From: an uncultured Pseudoteredinibacter sp.
Lineage (GTDB): Bacteria > Pseudomonadota > Gammaproteobacteria > Pseudomonadales > Cellvibrionaceae
Direction: 5' to 3'
NCBI RefSeq assembly: GCF_947502065.1
Contig: NZ_CANMYE010000005.1
Location: 248,001 to 312,000 of the forward strand
Length of the DNA stretch: 64,000 bases
Under the pieces are notes generated by a model. The model was not told the DNA's origin. It saw only the letters and a list, made by a program, of their open reading frames with translations, and did no database searches. Positions 45,461-54,060 of the stretch are shown one piece after another (position 1 is the stretch's first letter; every line of letters starts with the position of its first letter). Position numbers and translations under genes: made by a program.

Positions 45461-46054
45461 TCAGCTACCCGCAGCAAAATAACCCTGCTCGGTGATAATC
45501 GCGCTCAGAGGGATATCCCAGCTTTCAATCGGCAGCTGTTCTACCTCTTGCAGGCTGTGGGCTACCCCAATCAAGGTCGGTTTGCTAAGGCTATGCGCTT
45601 TAAAGGCAAAGGCGCGATCATAAAAGCCGCCGCCCATACCTAAGCGGCCGCCATCTCGGCTAAAGCCCACCAGGGGCAGTAAGACCAAATCCAATTGCTC
45701 GGGTGATATCAATATCGCCTTATTGCTGGGCTCGGCAATACCATAGCGATTATTCTGCAGCTCACTGTCTTGCCGGTAGCCGCGAAACTCCATTTGGCTT
45801 GCGCTGGTTACTCTTGGTAGATAGCACTGTTTGCCTTGTCCCCAGATCAACTCGATGCAGGGGCTTAAATCTAACTCGCCATCGCTGGCTAGGTAAGCGG
45901 CGATATTCTGGCTTTCGGCAAGCTCGGGCAGCTGCGCAAAATGCAGACTTAGCTTTTCGGCTGCGGCTTGCTGTTGTTGGGCACTCAGCGATTGACGCTG
46001 TTGGCGCAAATGCTGGCGTAGCTGTTTTCGTAAAGTAGTTTTATCGGCTGTCAT
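45461..46054 (-). CDS. 5-formyltetrahydrofolate cyclo-ligase
   Basis: ATG at 46054 is chosen (MTADKTTLRKQLRQHLRQQR). The longer frame from 46147 would run through the 6S RNA. The 197-residue enzyme ends with RLGMGGGFYDRAFAF, the conserved ATP/folate signature. It salvages 5-formyl-THF to methenyl-THF. It lies just downstream of 6S RNA on the same strand, as ygfA/fau does in E. coli, so both are probably one transcript. Confidence 0.9.
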   Translation of the reverse strand: MTADKTTLRKQLRQHLRQQRQSLSAQQQQAAAEKLSLHFAQLPELAESQNIAAYLASDGELDLSPCIELIWGQGKQCYLPRVTSASQMEFRGYRQDSELQNNRYGIAEPSNKAILISPEQLDLVLLPLVGFSRDGGRLGMGGGFYDRAFAFKAHSLSKPTLIGVAHSLQEVEQLPIESWDIPLSAIITEQGYFAAGS

Positions 46055-46096
46055 GGCGGGAGTGTGCGATAGCTGTCTAGGAAAGACAATAGCAGG

Positions 46097-46275
46097 ATAA
46101 GGCCCCAGGGCGCCGCGGTCGACTTGGCCTTGAACCCGACGGTTCAAGGTGGGAATTTCTGCGCTGTATTAGGCTTTCCATCGTGTGGACATGCACACCA
46201 ACAGCGGCGAGAAAAACCCGGTTTCTTCATTATCGGCTCGAGGACTCGTCAACAGGGCGAACACCTCAGGGTTAA
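46097..46275 (-). ncRNA. ssrS: 6S RNA
   Basis: On the reverse strand the segment starts CCCTGAGGTGTTCGCC and includes GAGCCGATAA and TTGGTGTGCATG. It ends with the CACCTTGAACC...GGGTTCAAGG hairpin and GCGCCCTGGGGCC, matching the conserved features of gammaproteobacterial 6S RNA. The 5' and 3' ends pair. A TATACT -10 box lies at 46280-46285. It binds and inhibits the sigma-70 RNA polymerase holoenzyme in stationary phase. Position between zapA and fau supports the call. Exact ends are approximate. Confidence 0.88.
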
Positions 46276-46432
46276 GCGAAGTATAGCCCAAGGGAATGGC
46301 CATACACAGGGCTTTTTGACTAAGCTTTAGAATTAAAACGCTTGTATGGGGCTATTTTATACAAATTGTTTATGGGCGAATCGAGGCGGGGAATTATTGC
46401 CCAGAGCAGCCAGCGGATGCTGGCCGGGAAAA

Positions 46433-46729
46433 TTATTTCAGTGCTTTATCAAGCTTCTCTGCAAGACGATTAAGCAGCTCTTCATCCAAGCCAGCTTCGG
46501 CATCCGCATGACGCGTTTGCAGACTTAGTAATTCGTGGCTTAGGTTCAAGGCAACCATCACCGCGATACGCTCAAGACCAATCACATTGCCGTTGGTGCG
46601 TACATCGCGCATTCTGGCATCCAAGTTGCGGGCAGCCTGCATTAAAGCGTCGCGCTCTTCGGGCGGACAGGCGACCTGATACTCTTTGTCGAGTATTTTG
46701 ACAAACTCTGTTGGGGTTGTGTTGCTCAC
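46433..46729 (-). CDS. zapA: Cell division protein ZapA
   Basis: GTG at 46729 follows AAGGAGAG and gives a 98-residue ZapA: SNTTPTEFVKILDKEYQVAC, then ARNLDARMRDVRTNG and a long C-terminal coiled coil. It promotes FtsZ ring bundling at mid-cell. It is followed on the same strand by 6S RNA. Confidence 0.9.
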   Translation of the reverse strand: MSNTTPTEFVKILDKEYQVACPPEERDALMQAARNLDARMRDVRTNGNVIGLERIAVMVALNLSHELLSLQTRHADAEAGLDEELLNRLAEKLDKALK

Positions 46730-46811
46730 TGTCCGCTCTCCTTGGGCCGACATCGGTTGGGCACTCATGACCAATATCTTTTACCTGTCTTAAACTCTAT
46801 GTGTTAGACGC

Positions 46812-47018
46812 TTAATTAGCGCCAGCTTCCAACTCTTTTAACCGGCCAATCATGGCCTCGACCCGGGTGCGGGCCAGCTCATTCTTTTCAATCAGGCGCG
46901 ATTTATCGCTTTGCCACTGCTGGCGTTCCTGCTTTAGGACGTCATTTTCCTGCTGTAACAAATGACAGCGCTGGATGAGCAAGTCCAGTTTCTCTTCCAA
47001 TTGTTTTAGGTCTGTCAT
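46812..47018 (-). CDS. TIGR02449-like small coiled-coil protein (ZapB-like)
   Basis: A 68-residue protein that is nearly all heptad repeat (LEEKLDLLIQRCHLLQQEND). It is found upstream of zapA, as in many gammaproteobacteria. A role in division with ZapA is inferred from position and the ZapB-like form. Confidence 0.8.
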   Translation of the reverse strand: MTDLKQLEEKLDLLIQRCHLLQQENDVLKQERQQWQSDKSRLIEKNELARTRVEAMIGRLKELEAGAN

Positions 47019-47251
47019 AGCTATAATTGGCCTAGTTGAACATGGCTACTATATTGCGCCCGTGGCAGCGGGTCAATCAGTTAAAGCAGTTTGTTAACAG
47101 TTTAGTCTATCTTCATAAACTGGCGCACTTTTTTGCGATCAAGTGCCCTGTTATCGGCTTAGTAATCACTAGCCCTGTAAGCCGCAAATCACTTGCCGCG
47201 CCGACAAGCGTGCTAGAATGACGCCGTTTTTTAATCGGTATTAGAGAGTTT

Positions 47252-47842
47252 ATGTCCCAGTTATTGAGTTTTGATGAATATTGCGACCTATTGGCCCCCG
47301 TTGGCGCCTTAAACAGCCCAGCGGAATTGCACGGCATGCTATGTGGCCAGCTAAGTGGTGGCGCTCGCCCGGGTTTGGCTAAATGGCAGGCCATGGCTTT
47401 AGAGTTTCTTGATTTGGTCGATCTCGATGCTGAGCTAATTAGTGCACAATTGCGCCAAGCGATTGCCCAGATGTATACCGGTACGCTGCTGGCCCTAGAA
47501 GATGAGGCCATGGGCTTTAGCCTAATACTGCCCGATGAAGATACCGATATGGGCCAGCGTTTGCAGGCCTTGGCCCAGTGGTGCCACGGCTTTCTAACGG
47601 GCTTTGGCAGCTCGGGACTATCGGGTGATCAGAGCTTTAGCCCAGAATCGGCCGAAGCGCTGCGCGATTTCGCCGCGATTGTACAAATCGGTACCGATGA
47701 AGAAGATAATGAGCAATCTGAAGCCGATCTTTTTGAGGTCAGTGAGTATGTTCGAATCGCAGCGATCAATCTTTTTCTAGAATTTTCACCAGCAAGCCAG
47801 AATGAGCAAGCCAAGCCTGGGCCTGGCGGTATGATTCATTAA
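47252..47842 (+). CDS. ygfB: UPF0149 (YgfB/YecA) family protein
   Basis: A 196-residue protein of the UPF0149 type: FDEYCDLLAPVGALNSPAEL, HGMLCGQLSGG, and WCHGFLTGFG. It is the first gene of the ygfB-pepP-ubiH-ubiI run and divergent from the zapA side. Its biochemical role is not settled. Confidence 0.88.
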   Translation: MSQLLSFDEYCDLLAPVGALNSPAELHGMLCGQLSGGARPGLAKWQAMALEFLDLVDLDAELISAQLRQAIAQMYTGTLLALEDEAMGFSLILPDEDTDMGQRLQALAQWCHGFLTGFGSSGLSGDQSFSPESAEALRDFAAIVQIGTDEEDNEQSEADLFEVSEYVRIAAINLFLEFSPASQNEQAKPGPGGMIH

Positions 47843-47942
47843 CGCTGTGCTTTGTTTAGGTGATGCGCCTTGTTAAGAGCGCGCACTAAACCTAGCTTAT
47901 CGAAACAGTAATCAGCCCCAGCTAATAAAGTAGAAGGAAGTT

Positions 47943-49265
47943 ATGGCAATTAGCCTAGAGGAATATGGCCGTCGTCGTCAGCGTTTAATGGAGCTGATGG
48001 AGCCTGATAGTATCGCAATCATCGCGGCGGCCAGTGAGCAGCTGCGTTCTAACGATACCTATTTTCCGTTTCGACAAAACAGCGATTTTTATTATCTGAG
48101 TGGCTTTAATGAGCCGGATGCGGTGTTGGCCTTAATCCCAGGGCGCAGCCAGGGCGAATTTGTCATGTTTTGCCGCGATAAGCATCCTGAAAAAGAAATA
48201 TGGGATGGCTTTCGCTATGGTCCAGAAGGTGTGTGCAAGCATTTTGAAGCCGATGATGCTTTTCCGATTGATGATATCGACGATATTTTGCCGGGCCTAA
48301 TAGAAGGGCGCACGCGTATTTATTACGCCATGGGGCGCGATACTAATTTTGATCGTCATGTTATGGATTGGGTGAACACCATCCGCTGTAGTCAATCATC
48401 AGGTGCAACTCCGCCTGGAGAGTTTCAAGAGCTTGATCATTTATTGCATGAGCTGCGGCTATACAAAAGTGCGGCAGAAATTAAAGTCATGCAAAAAGCC
48501 GCTAGCATATCGGCCGAGGCTCATCGCGAAGCCATGATGGCCTGTCGCCCGGAGATGTTTGAGTATCAACTAGAAGCTGTATTGCATCACCGCTTTGCCC
48601 AGGAGGGCGCTCGCTTTCCGGCTTATACCAGTATTGTAGGCAGCGGTGCCAATGCCTGTGTTTTGCACTATGTGGAAAACCAGAAAAAAATGAAAGCTGG
48701 TGAGTTGGTGCTAATTGATGCGGGTTGCGAATTTCAAAATTACGCCGCCGATATTACCCGCACCTTTCCAGTAAGTGGCTGCTTTAGCCCAGAGCAGCAA
48801 GCCATTTACGAAATTGTATTGGCCGCCAATGAAGCCGCCATTGCTGAGGCCAAACCGGGAAATCATTGGGATAAGCCCCATGAGGTTTCGGTAGAAATTA
48901 TTACCCAAGGTTTATTGGATTTAGGCTTGCTACAAGGCGAGCTAAGCGAGCTCATAGAAACCGCTGCTTATCGTCGCTTTTATATGCATCGCGTTGGCCA
49001 TTGGTTAGGTTTGGATGTGCACGATGTGGGCGACTACCGCGTTGATGATCAGTGGCGTTTGCTAGAGCCCGGCATGGTGATGACGATCGAGCCTGGTATT
49101 TATATATCGCCAAGCGATCAACAAGTTGATGAAAAATGGCGCGGCATTGGCGTGCGAATTGAAGACGATGTGGCGATCACTAAAAATCACTGCACCGTTT
49201 TAAGTGCCGATGCGCCAAAATCCATAATGGATATTGAAGCCTTAATGGCAGGGCATATGTTGTAG
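47943..49265 (+). CDS. pepP: Xaa-Pro aminopeptidase PepP
   Basis: A 440-residue pita-bread metallopeptidase with an N-terminal AMP_N domain (FPFRQNSDFYYLSGF). The Mn ligands are in LIDAGCEFQNYAADITRTF (two Asp), HRVGHWLGLDVHDVG (His), TIEPGIYIS (Glu) and GVRIEDDVAIT (Glu). It removes N-terminal residues before proline. An AGAAGGAAG ribosome-binding site precedes the ATG. Confidence 0.93.
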   Translation: MAISLEEYGRRRQRLMELMEPDSIAIIAAASEQLRSNDTYFPFRQNSDFYYLSGFNEPDAVLALIPGRSQGEFVMFCRDKHPEKEIWDGFRYGPEGVCKHFEADDAFPIDDIDDILPGLIEGRTRIYYAMGRDTNFDRHVMDWVNTIRCSQSSGATPPGEFQELDHLLHELRLYKSAAEIKVMQKAASISAEAHREAMMACRPEMFEYQLEAVLHHRFAQEGARFPAYTSIVGSGANACVLHYVENQKKMKAGELVLIDAGCEFQNYAADITRTFPVSGCFSPEQQAIYEIVLAANEAAIAEAKPGNHWDKPHEVSVEIITQGLLDLGLLQGELSELIETAAYRRFYMHRVGHWLGLDVHDVGDYRVDDQWRLLEPGMVMTIEPGIYISPSDQQVDEKWRGIGVRIEDDVAITKNHCTVLSADAPKSIMDIEALMAGHML

Positions 49266-49297
49266 ATGGCAGCTTATCGGCTGACAAGAAGAGAAAA

Positions 49298-50632
49298 ATG
49301 GCAACACAAGACAATCAAGCAGAGCCTAAAAAACAATACGATATTGTGATCGTTGGTGGTGGCATGGTGGGCATAAGCCAGGCTTTGCTGCTATCAGCGC
49401 AAAACCCACATTGGAAGATCGCTTTGATCGAGCGTTTTGCTTTTTCAAAAAGCAGCGCTGAAGCACTTTATCAGCCCAGCTTTGATGCCCGCGCCACCGC
49501 TTTATCCTTAGGTACCGTACAGGTCTTTCAAGCTTTAGGTTTATGGTCGCAATTGGCCGAGCACCACACTGCCATTAAAACGGTTCATGTTTCTGATCGT
49601 GGGCACATCGCCGGCACAGAAATTTGCCACCAAAAACAAGGCGTAAATCTATTGGGCGCAGTAGTCGAAAACGCCTGGTTGGGCCGGGTGCTTTTGTCGG
49701 CGCTGCGCGCGCAAAGCAATATTGAAGTGCTTGATAACTGCGAAGTGAATAGCGCTCAAATGCTAGTCGATGGAGCACTGCTAACAGTAAGTCCTAATCA
49801 GCTTGAAAACGACAAGCAAGCCGAAAATAAAAGCCAGCAAGAAAATGACAAAGCTATAAGTATTCACTGCCAATTACTCTGTCTGGCCGATGGGGGTGAT
49901 TCTGCATTAGCAAAGCAGTTGGGTCTGTATCGCCAGGTGCAAGATTATCAACAGGCCGCCATTATCGCCACGGTGGAGGCCAGCAAAGCGCATCAAGGCG
50001 TGGCTTATGAGCGCTTTACCGATCAAGGCCCAATGGCGCTATTGCCCTTAGGTGAAAGTGATAGCGCCAAGCGCTGCGCATTAGTGTGGACATTGCCCGA
50101 AAATGATTTAGAGGCGACACTGGCTTTAAGCGATGTAGAGATATTAGAAAAATTACAACAGCGCTTTGGCTATCGCCTGGGTAAGTTTTGCAAAATTGGC
50201 AAACGCCAAAGTTACCCCTTGCAGCTGCAAATGATTAATGAGCAGCTGCGCAGCTCATTGGTAGTATTAGGCAATGCGGCTCATTATTTACATCCGGTAG
50301 CTGGGCAAGGTTTTAATTTAGCACTGCGCGATTGTGTGGCATTAGCGGAAGCTTTAAAGCAGGCTAACGAGCAACAACAATCGCTGGGTGATTTATCGGT
50401 ATTGCAGCGCTATTTACAAATGCAGCAGCAAGATCAAGATTTAACCGTGAATTTTAGCGATCAAATAGTCAAAGTATTTAGCAGCCAGCAACTGCCAAAA
50501 CAGCTATTTCGCAGCGCAGGTTTTATCGCCTTGGCATTGTTTCCAGAAGCAAAAGAGTTTTTAGCAAAGCAAACCATGGGTTTGGCGGGGCGCTTATCAA
50601 AGCTTAATGCGATAAATAAAGGAGTGGCCTAA
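49298..50632 (+). CDS. ubiH: 2-octaprenyl-6-methoxyphenol hydroxylase-like, UbiH
   Basis: A 444-residue flavin monooxygenase with VGGGMVGIS (FAD GxGxxG), a mid motif near LADGGDS, and GNAAHYLHPVAGQGFNLALRD. It hydroxylates the ubiquinone ring. The next gene starts directly after its stop codon, so the two are coupled. Confidence 0.88.
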   Translation: MATQDNQAEPKKQYDIVIVGGGMVGISQALLLSAQNPHWKIALIERFAFSKSSAEALYQPSFDARATALSLGTVQVFQALGLWSQLAEHHTAIKTVHVSDRGHIAGTEICHQKQGVNLLGAVVENAWLGRVLLSALRAQSNIEVLDNCEVNSAQMLVDGALLTVSPNQLENDKQAENKSQQENDKAISIHCQLLCLADGGDSALAKQLGLYRQVQDYQQAAIIATVEASKAHQGVAYERFTDQGPMALLPLGESDSAKRCALVWTLPENDLEATLALSDVEILEKLQQRFGYRLGKFCKIGKRQSYPLQLQMINEQLRSSLVVLGNAAHYLHPVAGQGFNLALRDCVALAEALKQANEQQQSLGDLSVLQRYLQMQQQDQDLTVNFSDQIVKVFSSQQLPKQLFRSAGFIALALFPEAKEFLAKQTMGLAGRLSKLNAINKGVA

Positions 50633-51907
50633 ATGAGCGACGTTTACGATATCGCGATTGTTGGTGCAGGCCTAGTTGGCAGTACCGCAGCGGCCGCATT
50701 GGCCGAAGCTGTTCCCTCATTAAAACTGATCATGCTAGATGCCGGGCCAGCACCAGTAACGTTGGCTAAACACAAAGCCGCCACAGGCGTTGACGATTTT
50801 GATCCCCGTGTTGTGGCTCTTACTCGCGATTCTCAAACGCTACTGCACAGCATAGGTGCCTGGCAGCGTGTTGCCGAAAAGCGCCTGTGCCCCTACAGCG
50901 ACATGGAAGTGTGGGATGCCGATGGCACAGCGCGCATAAATTTTGATAGCAGTGAAATACAAGAACCAAATCTTGGCCACATCGTAGAAAACAAACTACT
51001 GGTATCCGCCCTAGCTGAGCAGCTCGCAACATACAGCAATGTTGAAACTTGGAACGGCTGCACAGTAAGCAATGTAATTGAACATGAAGGGCAGCAAATC
51101 CTAGTTGTGAACAAAAGGCCGCTTGATGATAAAGCAAGCAATAAAGATCAAGCGCAGCCAGTAGAGGTGAAAACAAAACTGATCCTAGCCTGCGATGGAG
51201 CGCAATCACCACTGCGTCAAATTAAAAACATCGCCACCCGCGAATGGGATTATGGGCACGATGCAATCGTAACTACTGTAGAAACCAGTAAGCCGCACCA
51301 GGGCTGTGCCAGGCAGCGTTTTATTTCCACCGGCCCATTGGCGTATTTACCACTGGCCAGAGATAAGGCTGCACAAAGCAATAATGAACACTATTGCTCG
51401 ATCGTTTGGTCCTGCCTGCCCGAGCGCGCCGAAGAGCTAATGGCGCTAGATGGCGATAGCTTTGCTAAGGCCCTAGGCGAAGCGCTGGAGTTAGAGCTAG
51501 GCGAAGTAAAGGCGGTAGCTAAGCGCTTTAGAATTCCGCTGCGCCAGCGCCACGCCAAAAAATACATCCAAGCTGGCTTTGCCCTAGCCGGTGATGCCGC
51601 CCACACTATTCACCCGCTAGCAGGCCAAGGGGTAAACCTAGGCTTAAAAGACGTTGCTGCATTTGTAGAGCAAATACAATACGCCAGCAAGCGCGGAGTG
51701 CCACTAAACAATTACTCCATTCTAAGGCGTTACCAACGCCAGCGCATGGGCGATAACCTAAGCATGATGGCCACCATGGAGGGCTTTAAGCGATTATTCG
51801 GCAGTAATGACATTAGCGTACGCTGGCTGCGCAACGAAGGCATGCGCAGCTTAAATAATGTATCCATGTTAAAGAACAAAATCGTCAGGCAAGCAATGGG
51901 CTTGTAA
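50633..51907 (+). CDS. ubiI: Second ubiquinone-pathway FAD monooxygenase, UbiI-like
   Basis: A 424-residue paralogue of the preceding enzyme: IVGAGLVGSTAA (FAD site), ACDGAQSPLRQ (DG motif) and GDAAHTIHPLAGQGVNLGL. Order after ubiH matches ubiI (visC) in E. coli, which makes the C5 hydroxylation. Assignment between UbiI-type subfamilies rests on position. Confidence 0.85.
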   Translation: MSDVYDIAIVGAGLVGSTAAAALAEAVPSLKLIMLDAGPAPVTLAKHKAATGVDDFDPRVVALTRDSQTLLHSIGAWQRVAEKRLCPYSDMEVWDADGTARINFDSSEIQEPNLGHIVENKLLVSALAEQLATYSNVETWNGCTVSNVIEHEGQQILVVNKRPLDDKASNKDQAQPVEVKTKLILACDGAQSPLRQIKNIATREWDYGHDAIVTTVETSKPHQGCARQRFISTGPLAYLPLARDKAAQSNNEHYCSIVWSCLPERAEELMALDGDSFAKALGEALELELGEVKAVAKRFRIPLRQRHAKKYIQAGFALAGDAAHTIHPLAGQGVNLGLKDVAAFVEQIQYASKRGVPLNNYSILRRYQRQRMGDNLSMMATMEGFKRLFGSNDISVRWLRNEGMRSLNNVSMLKNKIVRQAMGL

Positions 51908-52012
51908 GCAAGCCAAAAGGGGCTTTAACAATTCTTAAGGGCAGTGCCTGAAAAAATACGTTATAAAGTAAGGCACTAAAGATCTGTACAAAATAATACT
52001 GAGGTGCCCACC

Positions 52013-52177
52013 ATGAACACACTAACTCGAATTGCCTTGTTAATACTGTGCTTCTTCGCTGCTATCGCCTGTTATGTATTCGGCATTCCAGCCGGTGGTG
52101 CCGTATTTCTAGTGCTGGGTATCGTCTTTGAAGGCCTATTCTGGATGGGGCTCTTCTCAGGAAAGAAAAAAGCCTAA
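52013..52177 (+). CDS. Small membrane protein of unknown function
   Basis: A 54-residue frame from ATG 52013, with TGAGGTG eight bases upstream. It has two hydrophobic helices (ALLILCFFAAIACYVFG; AVFLVLGIVFEGLFWMGLF) and a basic SGKKKA tail. A terminator follows. Translation is likely on these grounds, but I do not recognise the family. Confidence 0.6.
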   Translation: MNTLTRIALLILCFFAAIACYVFGIPAGGAVFLVLGIVFEGLFWMGLFSGKKKA

Positions 52178-52192
52178 AGCAATATGCCAAAG

Positions 52193-52219
52193 GCCTTTTA
52201 CCGTCAGTGAAAGGCTTTT
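52193..52219 (+). terminator. Rho-independent terminator
   Basis: GCCTTTTAC pairs with GTGAAAGGC (one G-U pair) around CGTCA, followed by TTTTG. It ends the small membrane protein gene. Confidence 0.7.
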
Positions 52220-52859
52220 GAGGAAGTTCAACTGGGTTTTTTCCTTACTTCACCTTCACACATTCCTGTAAATCTCTTTACGCTACTATTTTGCTCAAGC
52301 ATTTTCCGTCCTCCTCCAGCGGCTTGAGCGCAATCTATTGGCTTATTGGGGCTTCTCTTTAGTCGCAGTATTTATGCTTTTCCCCCTTGGTGTAGGTAAG
52401 AGCTTGATCGTTTTTAGATCAAGGCTGTAATCTTATACAGGTATAATAAATTTCGGCCGAAATACAGCCATTCCGCATAATTCGGGAATTAACAATTCAT
52501 AAAAGACAAATGCTATACAAAACAAAAACCTACGCGCAAAAAACGTCTTCCACAAAAAAGTTGCTCACGAGAAAAAGCAAAATTAAGGCCAATAAATAAA
52601 GCTCTAAGCGCCAGGTCTCGTGATTTTGGTATGAATTTTTAAGGCTTGTAAAAACAATTTAAAAACAATAAATTAGAGTTTTAGACAAAGGAATGCAGCC
52701 AGGTATTTAAACGGACACCATCCTATTATTTCTGATATCCCCGAATTATTAAGACGCGTCCGCTTTTTGGTTTTATTTACACCTGTCTGTTGAGTAAGCT
52801 GTTGCGGTGTACCGTAACGAATAATTTTTCTACTGCAGTGTAACATGGAAACTTACAAT
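52220..52859. other. AT-rich non-coding stretch before the cassette array
   Basis: About 640 bases with no supported gene on either strand. An integron integrase would be expected here on the reverse strand if the array were complete, but I see no recombinase motifs. A CGGAC...GTCCGCTTTTT hairpin near 52710-52765 could be a terminator. Confidence 0.5.
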
Positions 52860-52879
52860 TACTGTATATTTAAACAGTA
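52860..52879. promoter_or_regulatory. Canonical LexA (SOS) box
   Basis: TACTGTATATTTAAACAGTA contains CTGT-N8-ACAG with the flanking TA...TA of strong LexA operators. Integron integrase promoters are often LexA-controlled, and this box sits directly before the attC array. No clear SOS gene follows, so it may be a relic of a lost integrase promoter or control a short transcript. Confidence 0.75.
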
Positions 52880-52941
52880 TATGTAAATTCGTTTTAATCG
52901 CAAGAAAAACTAATAAGGAAATTGACGTTGCGACTCACAAT

Positions 52942-53021
52942 CCTTACCGTAAAGCCCCTAAGGGGGCCCGTAAAACCGGCTGGATTTTTACAGGGACACC
53001 TTAGGGGCTTTACGGTTAGGC
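52942..53021. repeat. Long hairpin (22-base stem, one mismatch) at the head of the cassette array
   Basis: An 18-base perfect inverted repeat (ACCGTAAAGCCCCTAAGG at 52946-52963, complement at 52999-53016) extends to 22 bases with one mismatch. The interior can pair further (CCCGTAAAA with TTTTAC...GGG). The right end reads GTTAGGC, which fits the attC R' box GTTRRRY, while the left end TCCTTAC is a poor R''. It may be an unusual cassette boundary, a terminator-like hairpin or a small palindromic element. A TTG-initiated frame (52928-53224) runs through it but is not convincing. Confidence 0.55.
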
Positions 53022-53128
53022 CCGCAAAATCAAAACTTTTTTTAATTATTCGTTACTGGATAAAGTCGCTAAATCAAATGAATCATTTTGTTTTAAAAGA
53101 CAAACAAAACGAGCTTTATCGCGACCAC

Positions 53129-53189
53129 GCAACAAGACCCAGCTCAAGACGTCGCAAAAAACCGCGACGCATGAGTGGTAGGCGTTATG
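53129..53189 (+). repeat. attC-like recombination site 1
   Basis: Starts GCAACAAG and ends GCGTTATG. Inside, CGTCGC pairs with GCGACG and CCAGCTCA with TGAGTGG, leaving an unpaired G. That imperfect palindrome with an extrahelical base is what integrase recognises in folded attC sites. Confidence 0.65.
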
Positions 53190-53220
53190 TGTCATCCGAG
53201 AATAAAGCAAACGAGATAAT

Positions 53221-53451
53221 ATGAGCGATTTTAAACTCACGAAAGAACAGGCGTTTTTAGCAATGTACTCATTTCTAGATGAGTACTACCAGCTTACTCA
53301 GTCTGACGACGTTGGAGGTTTACTCGGTAGCTTGTCATTGTTTCTTGACGGAGGCTTTGCAGATCCTGGAGTGCAGGAAGAGTGGAACGAAGCTGTTGAA
53401 AAGGCAATGAATGGTAAAGTCTATGCTGATCTGCAAATTGCAAACACATAA
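53221..53451 (+). CDS. Cassette protein 1, small soluble protein
   Basis: A 76-residue acidic helical protein (LTKEQAFLAMYSFLDEYYQL, DDVGGLLGSLSLFLDGG). Its stop codon lies within the start of attC site 2, as in integron gene cassettes. Similar small helical proteins occur in cassettes and sometimes act as immunity-type proteins, but I cannot assign a role. Confidence 0.65.
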   Translation: MSDFKLTKEQAFLAMYSFLDEYYQLTQSDDVGGLLGSLSLFLDGGFADPGVQEEWNEAVEKAMNGKVYADLQIANT

Positions 53452-53525
53452 CAAGAGCATGTTGTCGCCCTTCGGGCTGGGACGGCTTACACTGCGCTTC
53501 AGCCGCCCCAAATGCGGGCGTTATG
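53446..53525 (+). repeat. attC-like recombination site 2
   Basis: Starts ACATAACAAG and ends GCGTTATG. GGGACGGCT pairs with AGCCGCCCC, and CGCCC near the left pairs with GGGCG at the right. It overlaps the stop of cassette ORF 1. Length 80 bases is within the usual attC range. Confidence 0.8.
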
Positions 53526-53544
53526 TCTTCTAGGGGGTTAAGAA

Positions 53545-53955
53545 ATGATTAATGCTGATCTATTCAAGAAATACATACAAGATCCAGGCTTAAAGTCTCA
53601 CTATATCGATGGAATGGATAGCAAGAATTTTGCCGGAAGCATAGTTCCCAAGGAAATTATAGACAAAGGTTATGTCGATAAAAGAACAAAGCTGCAAAAG
53701 TACTTTATTGAACACCAGCTAGAATTAGAGAAAATGAAACTCAAGGAGCAATATAAAAATGAACGCTTGGCTATGATTTTGTCTGTAGTATTGGTGTTAG
53801 TAACAATACTAACCGTTTTTCTCGCGCCAGAAGGAAAAGAGATAATATCATATTGGGTAGGTGGAGCATTAATTTTGGTTATTGCAGGTATTCTGGGGTA
53901 TACAAAATTATCAATACGATCAGGTGAAACAAAAATAGCAGCAAATAAAGCATAA
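53545..53955 (+). CDS. Cassette protein 2, coiled-coil two-helix membrane protein
   Basis: A 136-residue protein with GGGGG before the ATG. The cytoplasmic N-terminal half has a charged helix (QLELEKMKLKEQYKNERL). Two membrane helices follow (about residues 76-94 and 104-121), then a short basic tail. The stop overlaps attC site 3. Function unknown; the form is like small membrane effectors or stress proteins. Confidence 0.65.
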   Translation: MINADLFKKYIQDPGLKSHYIDGMDSKNFAGSIVPKEIIDKGYVDKRTKLQKYFIEHQLELEKMKLKEQYKNERLAMILSVVLVLVTILTVFLAPEGKEIISYWVGGALILVIAGILGYTKLSIRSGETKIAANKA

Positions 53956-54040
53956 CAAGCCGCAGCTATTGCTCCCGTTGGTCGCTGGGATAGCCAAAAC
54001 GCTGCGCTTTTTTGTCGTCCCCTGTGCGAGGCGTTAAAGT
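53950..54040 (+). repeat. attC-like recombination site 3
   Basis: Starts GCATAACAAG and ends GGCGTTAAAG, with an imperfect palindromic interior (for example GGGATAGCC near the centre, GCGCTT loop region). Position after cassette ORF 2 and orientation match the other sites. Confidence 0.7.
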
Positions 54041-54060
54041 CTCTAAGTATCGAGAAATAT

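Noticed and set aside
52928..53224. TTG-initiated 98-codon frame directly after the LexA box
   Set aside because: It runs through the long hairpin and the first attC-like site and reads as unlikely protein. It is kept only as a remote possibility for an SOS-controlled peptide.
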